Of a stretch of DNA of 64,000 nt, positions 57,967 through 64,000 are shown in pieces. The notes below the pieces were generated by a model. That model saw nothing but the letters and a program-made list of their open reading frames with translations, was not told where the DNA came from and ran no database searches. The stretch is from contig NW_006763296.1 of assembly GCF_000218685.1 (NCBI RefSeq), positions 1,508,907-1,572,906 of the forward strand. Reading direction: 5' to 3'. Made by a program: the position numbers and the translations under genes. The stretch comes from Serpula lacrymans var. lacrymans S7.9. Its lineage: Eukaryota; Basidiomycota; Agaricomycetes; Boletales; Serpulaceae. Numbering within the stretch: the first letter of the stretch is position 1; every line of letters starts with the position of its first letter.

Positions 57967-58413
57967 TACAGGCCTTGATACAGCGAAGGGAAATTGGAAG
58001 GAATCGATGTCGGGGAAATTGGATGATGAGACACTACAAGTGTTTTTCTTGTTGCGGGTTAGATGATTAAATGTATATTATAGTGTTGACAAGGAACCTG
58101 ACTTTGATGGTAAACCAGACTCATATCAATAAACTACGTAGCTGCTTCTGGTGAGCGTTGAGCGGGGCATAGCCTAGTAGTAGTTAACGGTTTGTCAGTA
58201 TCACGGTAGAGCAAGGGCGAAGAGACACTGCGGAGCCAAGCTTACTTTCACGTTTTGGTTATGCGGTTCTCAACAGTATCCAATATCCAATCCGCAATCC
58301 GCCTGGATAATCTTCTGTTGACTTCAAGACCGTATCCGTCGTTTTGGCTACCACATTTTATCCATCCCCACTCGTGAACGATCCTGCCCTCCATCACTCC
58401 ATCTCAAATAGCT
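57967..58413. other. Intergenic
   Basis: No gene recognised. Confidence 0.4.
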
Positions 58414-58790
58414 TTACGGACAATATACTAGGCATCCTCCTCGAAGTCGAGGTGGAGCTTCAAGGAAATGTACAGGATCGACGGCGGGCTTTGGCGGGGC
58501 TGCAGTGGTATCGACGTGCGTAGAAACATCTGACACCGTGACAACAGGAATCCAGGCTAGCATTACTATCTTTACCGGAAAACCTAGAATACGAGAACGG
58601 AATGAAACACCACGGGACAATGTATGAAGCGACACAACATACCTTTTGGATAGATTTCTTCCTCGAGAGCAAACGCGTCATACCGTATGGATTATACGCT
58701 TACGCAAGTGTCATCAACGAGCGCAAAAACACGATGGGCGAATCGTGGCTTCAGAGTAGGGAGCTGCCTTCTCGGCGAGGTTGACATTAA
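58414..58790 (-). CDS. Small hypothetical gene fragment
   Basis: Minus-strand piece with a possible intron (acceptor TATTCTAG near 58,588) followed by a segment KIVMLAWIPVVTVSDVSTHVDTTAA...PAVDPVHFLEAPPRLRGG. Upstream LNVNLAEKAAPYSEATIRPS is also coding-like. I cannot name it and cannot give a full model; weak. Confidence 0.2.
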
Positions 58791-59223
58791 ACTGGATGAA
58801 GCTTGATTTCTGCAGCTGGGGAAAAGAGTCCTGGTTTGGGTCTCTCCCTTTAATATAAATTCTCCTCTGCTTTATTCAAGCTGCCCTCCTTTTCGCCTTT
58901 CTTTGCCCTCCTTCTTTCCTTCTGCTGGTTTCATTTCGACTCGTCAGTCGTACGAGGCAAGCACTGACGGATAGTCAATCAAACGAATGGTCGGGTAACG
59001 CGTCCGTTGCATACGGAGGAAAAGCATGTAGACTCGGATAGATTTTGTGCTCCGATTCACTGGCGATCCCTTACACTATGTGGCTGTGCTGTACTACCAG
59101 TGGCTATTACCTTTGTAACACTCATTTCCAAAAACAAATTGTCTCCTGTTTATTCACTTAGTACATCCGATTTCGACCAAGAAAACGCGAGAAAAAAAAC
59201 TTGAACTAGGGCTCGACGACGCG
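58791..59223. promoter_or_regulatory. Upstream region of the helicase gene
   Basis: C/T-rich stretches near 58,870-58,925 and the segment from 59,090 to the ATG, which is duplicated at 53,735-53,862. No defined regulatory motif. Confidence 0.35.
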
Positions 59224-62200
59224 ATGCGAGACAGAGATGTAGATGTGGATGTGGATAAGGATGGAGATGTAGAAATGGGCCTGGATGAGGAGGAAGATGG
59301 GGTGAAGAAGCCGCGAGAAAAGAAGGACAAGAAAGACAAGAAAGAAAAGAAGGAGAAGAAGGATAAGAAGGAGAGGAAGGAGAAGGCGAGTAAGGAAAAC
59401 CAAAACGACGAGGACGACCCCCCAAAACGACACAAAAAAAAACGAAAAATCTCCCCTTCCCCGCCTTCCCCGCCCGCACACGCAGACGAAAAAGAAGACT
59501 TGGACATGCTCCCAGCGGACGAAGGGCGTGACAGGGAAGACTCAGACCTCGCCCCCGATCCGGACGCTGATACACTGCTCGTACGCCCCGCCTCCCCCGC
59601 CCCACTCCCCAAAGGCACGCTCCCGTCCTTCCCCCTCCCCTCCCTCCCCAATGCGCCTTCCAAATCCGATCTGGCGCTCCAGGGTCTAGACGACGCCCTC
59701 GTCGACGCCGAGTTCGTCGATCCGGGCACGTCGATGCCTATCACTCTCCCCCCTCCCCCTCTCTCCTCCTCCCGCAAAAACAAACATGGCCAGGAAGACG
59801 ACGGGGGTGCGGAGGAGGACGCGTGCGAGACGGGTCTTTCGGTGAAGATGCGGAGGAGGCTGAAGGAGCTGGGGATCACGGAGTTGTTTGCAGGTACGTT
59901 TCCCCTCTTCCTTCATCCGTTCATCCTATTCATCTATCCGTAATACCTCGTTCTCGCCTTATCGCACATCCGTCCCGTCCCATCCCATACACGTCTCCCC
60001 TCCTCGTCACACTCACTCACTCACCCTCACCCACCTCCCCTGCACCCCAGTCCAAACCCGCCTCCTCCCCTTCCTCCTCCCGCGCGACGCCCGCAAACGG
60101 GGCCTCTACGCGCCCTACGCGCCCCCGCGGGACGTGTGCGTCTCAGCGCCCACAGGGAGCGGCAAGACGCTCGCCTACGTGCTTCCCATTGTCGAGGTGA
60201 GTGCGTGTTTTGCGCGGTAGGTTGGTGGATAACGGATTGACCGGACTGTATGATATATGACCATACGACGACAACCTATCAGACGCTCTCATCTCGCATC
60301 ATCACGCGCCTCCGCGCGCTCGTCGTGCTGCCCACGAGAGACTTGGTCATGCAGGTGCGGGAGACGTTTGAGGAGGTGGGGAAGGGCAGGGGGCTCAAGG
60401 TGAGTTGCTGAGTTCGCGTCGCGTCTGGTATGGTTGCTCCTTCTCTGTTTTTTCGGGAGTGAGCTCGGTGATGCATTCTGCATTCTGCATTTTCCCTTGT
60501 CCTTATTCTATTTTATTTCCTTTCATTATTTTTATTTGGATATCTTGGGTTGTGTAGCGTGCTTATCGTGCCTTACTGAACGATGACGATGGGCGTTGTT
60601 GCAGGTCGGCACTGCGACGGGCCAACACTCATTCGCACATGAGCAGAGTCAGCTCATAGCGGACAGATCGTCTGGGTACGTTGATCCCTTTCATTCCCAT
60701 CTCTTTACCATGCAGTAAGATTTACTGACACCTTTCCTATCCACCCAATGTTACACTCGCTCCTCCCTACCGCACCCTTTCTTTCACCCTTCTCTCCCCA
60801 CCTTACCCCACTCCACACACCCCACACTCTACCCGCCACACCGCACCCGCAGACTCCTCGGCGGCTCAAGCAAGATCGACATTTTGATCTGCACGCCCGG
60901 CAGACTGGTGGACCATATGAACGGAACGCCTAATTTCTCGTTGCAGCATTTGCGGTTCCTTGTACGTGGTTGGCTTCCACCTTGTTTGCTTATTCCTTCT
61001 TTTGGGTCGTTTGTCAATTTGTTTCCTTGTTCCTTCTTTTGGGTCGTTTGTCATTTTGGGTGTTATCAGACTCTGGGCTCGGCTCGCTTTACCTTTTATG
61101 TTTGTCGTGTTCACACACCGCGTTCCCCACCGGTACAAAGCACGGCCCCTATTTCATACTTTGATCCACTGTCTTGATACCACTCTAACACTATCACTCT
61201 ATCACTTTGTTACTTAAACTCAAACTCAAACACTGACGCCACTGACTGACAGGTGATAGACGAAGCCGACAGGCTGCTCGCGCAGTCATTCCAAGATTGG
61301 GTTGCGCGCGTCGTTACCGCCACACGACCCACGACATTTCCAAGTAGCGGTACGCCCAGGGCGGAGGAAGAGGAGACGTTTGGATGCGCAGACGGACTGG
61401 CGCCCCCGCTCCTGCACGCGAAATACGCGATAGCCAACACATACGGATACATGGACGAAAAACCGAGTTCGTCCTGCCAAAAGCTGCTCTTCTCCGCCAC
61501 GCTCCCTCGGGACCCGGGGAAGTTGGCGGGGCTGCAGTTGAGGGACGTGAAGTATTTTGTGGTGCAGAAGGCGAGAGGGGGAAGGGAGGAGGGGGTGTTG
61601 GATGTGGTGATGGAGCGGTATACGATGCCTGCTACGTTGCGGGTGCGATCGTTTTTATCTCTGTTGTTGTTCGTGGGTGCTGATGAGGAGAGTAGGAACA
61701 CATGATCGTGTGTGCATCGTCTGAGAAGCCGCTTGTGCTGTTTGACCTCGTGCAGCGACACAAGGTGAGGAACGGGCTTGTGTTTACCAAGTCAGCAGAG
61801 TCGACTGCTAGACTTGTGAGGTTGTTTGAGCTGTTCGAGAAAGCGGTTGCGGGTGAAGGGCGGTTGGGGGTGGTCGCCAAAGCGTACTCGAGCGATCTGT
61901 CAGTTGGAGAGCGGAGGGGGATATTGGAAAAGTTCAAGGCGGAGGAGATACAGATGTGAGTACGCGTGTCGTTACCCTGCGAGGAATGCGCTGAGGAGGG
62001 GACAGACTGGTATGCTCTGACCTGATATCGCGAGGGATGGATATGAGTCACGTGTCGCACGTGGTGAGCTACGACGTGCCGGTGGACATGCGGAAGTACG
62101 TGCACCGTGTGGGAAGAACAGCGCGGGCAGGGAGGGAAGGCGACGCGTGGACATTGGTCGAAGAACAGGAGGTGAGTGCCGTGACAAAGTGTGACCGAGC

Positions 62201-62418
62201 GGGGAGTCACTGATGTCACAACAGGCGCGGTATTTCAAACGGATGCTGTCAGAGGCTGATCACATAAGCAGAGTCAGGAAGATGAGGCTGACAGAGCGAG
62301 ATCTGTTCCCGCTCATGGCTCCTTATCAGGTACGTCTCTCCATTCTCGCTCATTGGTCATCGTGCTGAGTCAGCGCTAGACGGCACTGGCGGGCCTGAAG
62401 GAGTCGTATGTGCGCTGA
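59224..62418 (+). CDS. DBP6: DEAD-box ATP-dependent RNA helicase, Dbp6/DDX51 type
   Basis: Nucleolar helicase needed for early 60S ribosomal subunit assembly in yeast (family knowledge). Ten exons fit: 59,224-59,893; 60,051-60,196; 60,283-60,399; 60,605-60,675; 60,853-60,961; 61,253-61,642; 61,696-61,955; 62,006-62,171; 62,225-62,329; 62,380-62,418, giving 690 residues in frame. Residues 1-210: charged, low-complexity ([11 protein letters not shown], acidic and Pro-rich). Then Q-like [16 protein letters not shown], motif [10 protein letters not shown], Ia [10 protein letters not shown], Ib [66 protein letters not shown]. The spacing of [18 protein letters not shown] is characteristic of Dbp6/DDX51. 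The length is close to human DDX51. Intact. Confidence 0.92.
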
Positions 62419-62698
62419 ACCTCGGCACCTCGGCACTCTATCACAATGTATCCATCGACTATCAGTGACAGTGTATTAGCGTTGCCGCTCTCTTGCCGCT
62501 CTCTATCACAAATATCACAAATGTCTGCTATTGGTTGTTAGACAGACTGTGGGAGGTGATAGTAGCATAAACTGAAATGGCCAGGAATAAAAGAAAGACT
62601 CTGTCATGTCTGCAGCACATGTGTCATCACATATGGCTGTACAAGAGTCGTACTTTGTCTGATAAAATGGGCAACGTACCTCCCATACAAGCGAGCAC
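62419..62698. other. Intergenic
   Basis: Helicase 3' flank; nothing recognised. Confidence 0.4.
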
Positions 62699-64000
62699 TG
62701 TCGATGATGAGAACTGTTGTTAGAAAACCACACACAAAAACAAACTAACACACAATTCTCCCAGATTCCACGGAACTTGTATATGGGCTTTGCCTCCTAG
62801 AACAGTGGGTGCTCTGGTTGTTTGTGGGGTGGTATGTATGACAATTCTTCAAAGTAAAACCCAGAGATGTACGGGTGTGGGTTTTTGAGGAGAAGGGATA
62901 GTTGAGCTATAGAAGATAGGGGCTTTATGACGAGAATGTACAAGCACTACCTTGCTAATTGTAGCACAAGGTAGGTTTAAGAGCGATGAGATGACAAGAT
63001 TCCCAGTGATAGCAGGCTCCTGACGCACAAACTGTAGTGCTCAGAAGGACTCTAATTGAAAGGGATGACAATCACTTTCAAAAGTGATGAGAGTGACAAT
63101 GACAGCAGTTAACAGTGGTAGCAGTGGGAACTGTTGTAACCACACTGGATCACAGATAGCAGAGTAGTGACTTGAGATTAGAGAAGAAGTTAGAGTTCTT
63201 GTTGTTTTTTTACAAGGTAAAATACAGGGGTTTATATAGTAAAAGAAAGGTAGGCTATGCACAGTATAGCTGTGCAAAAAGAATGAGAAAGAACATGAAA
63301 GAAGGAATGTACACTGACGAATCCTGCGTAGTTAGTACAGGATAAGATCATCAAAATAAGGAAAAGAAAGGGATAGAACAATAAATGCTGTGTAAGTAAT
63401 GTCACAGGTTTGTACAGCCATAAAATAAAGTCCAATAACAGAAAGAGAGCAAGAAAATCATGAAGTCATCGGAAGATGCAGTAAAAAACAAAACAATATC
63501 AGTATCAGCACAATTCCTTTATTGTCAGTCAGGCATTCTAAAAAAATATATGTCCATAAAAATGATTCAAAAATCAAAATTAATTGCACTATAAATGAAT
63601 GTTCTACTGAAAAAAAAGAAACTGGAGCCACCAGTCCACCACCTAGTCTAAATCTGATGGTTCCATGGCCTTACCAACAGACTGGTTGTATTGGACCACC
63701 TGATCAAACGAGGGAGGGAGAGGAGTAGTTCCAATTTGGAACAAGTGAGTCCCAGGCAGCGTGTGGTAGGTGTAGCTGTAGCAAAGACGATGGACAAAAG
63801 ATAAGTGTACCCAAGTGAATGGGACAGCAATGAACATGGGCGACGCAAGGGGATGAACCTTCTCCAGCTCGAAAACTACCCATCCACACTCCAACCAGGC
63901 GAGACAAGTGACCAATGATTTGATGGTATACAATGGAAGATTGATGTCATGAAGATGGATCTGTTGCCCAATTTGGACCAGCCACCGGGGCTTTGCTGAT
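62699..64000 (-). mobile_element. 1.8-kb solo LTR-like element, copy 5 (runs off the window)
   Basis: Starts TGTCGATGATGAG at 62,699, directly after CACTG-type flank, and follows the other copies at about 90-95% identity to the window end. More diverged than copies 1-4. The internal frame (63,643-63,933 visible) is largely open but its N-terminal part lies beyond the window. Confidence 0.85.

Noticed and set aside
59154..59879. 241-codon minus-strand frame rich in Ser
   Set aside because: Antisense shadow of the low-complexity N-terminus of the helicase.

Overview
The window comes from a filamentous basidiomycete, most likely an agaricomycete (mushroom-forming fungus). The evidence is many 50-70 nt introns with GTRNGT donors and CTRAY branch sites, lineage-typical gene families (DUF6532, DUF6589, F-box/LRR, NACHT proteins, large P450 families), a Plavaka transposase, a TET/JBP-like dioxygenase, and chromodomain Ty3/gypsy elements.

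Bases 1-37,720 are a nest of transposable elements with essentially no intact host gene. The main parts are: (i) five copies, the last cut by the window end, of a 1.8-kb TG...CA element with 4-bp target duplications, which looks like a solo LTR that carries its own reading frame; (ii) a chromodomain Ty3/gypsy element whose gag-protease half (minus strand, 11,495-13,720) and RT-integrase-chromodomain half (plus strand, 28,908-34,635) are separated; (iii) a large DNA transposon with 14-nt ends CATCAGGAAAAACC carrying a Plavaka transposase, a two-part gene with a possible PD-(D/E)XK-like core, an unknown gene, a TET/JBP-like gene and a DUF6532 gene; (iv) solo LTRs, a mariner fragment and a copia fragment. 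Two reading frames that stop at 9,099/21,677 and at 11,495/28,908 can be rejoined only if 9.1-19.6 kb is turned around. I infer an inversion between two oppositely oriented copies of the 1.8-kb element.

Bases 38,000-62,420 are mostly host genes: a short-chain dehydrogenase with an 8-nt microexon (minus), a C2/proline-rich/coiled-coil Inn1/Fic1-like protein (minus), a cytochrome P450 (plus), a NACHT NTPase (minus), an F-box/LRR-like gene (plus) and a Dbp6/DDX51-type DEAD-box helicase (plus). Between 53.7 and 54.7 kb lies a mosaic of duplicated pieces of the helicase 5' region and of the P450 upstream and 3' regions.

The most unusual feature is the 3' half of the NACHT gene. For 2.5 kb after its last normal exon the minus strand holds a chain of introns separated by exons that are almost all exactly 3 nt long (AG|NNN|GT), with a few of 9 or 12 nt, all in phase 0 and ending at a stop codon. 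Thirteen of the units form a tandem family of about 70 bp; the others are unrelated in sequence but obey the same pattern.
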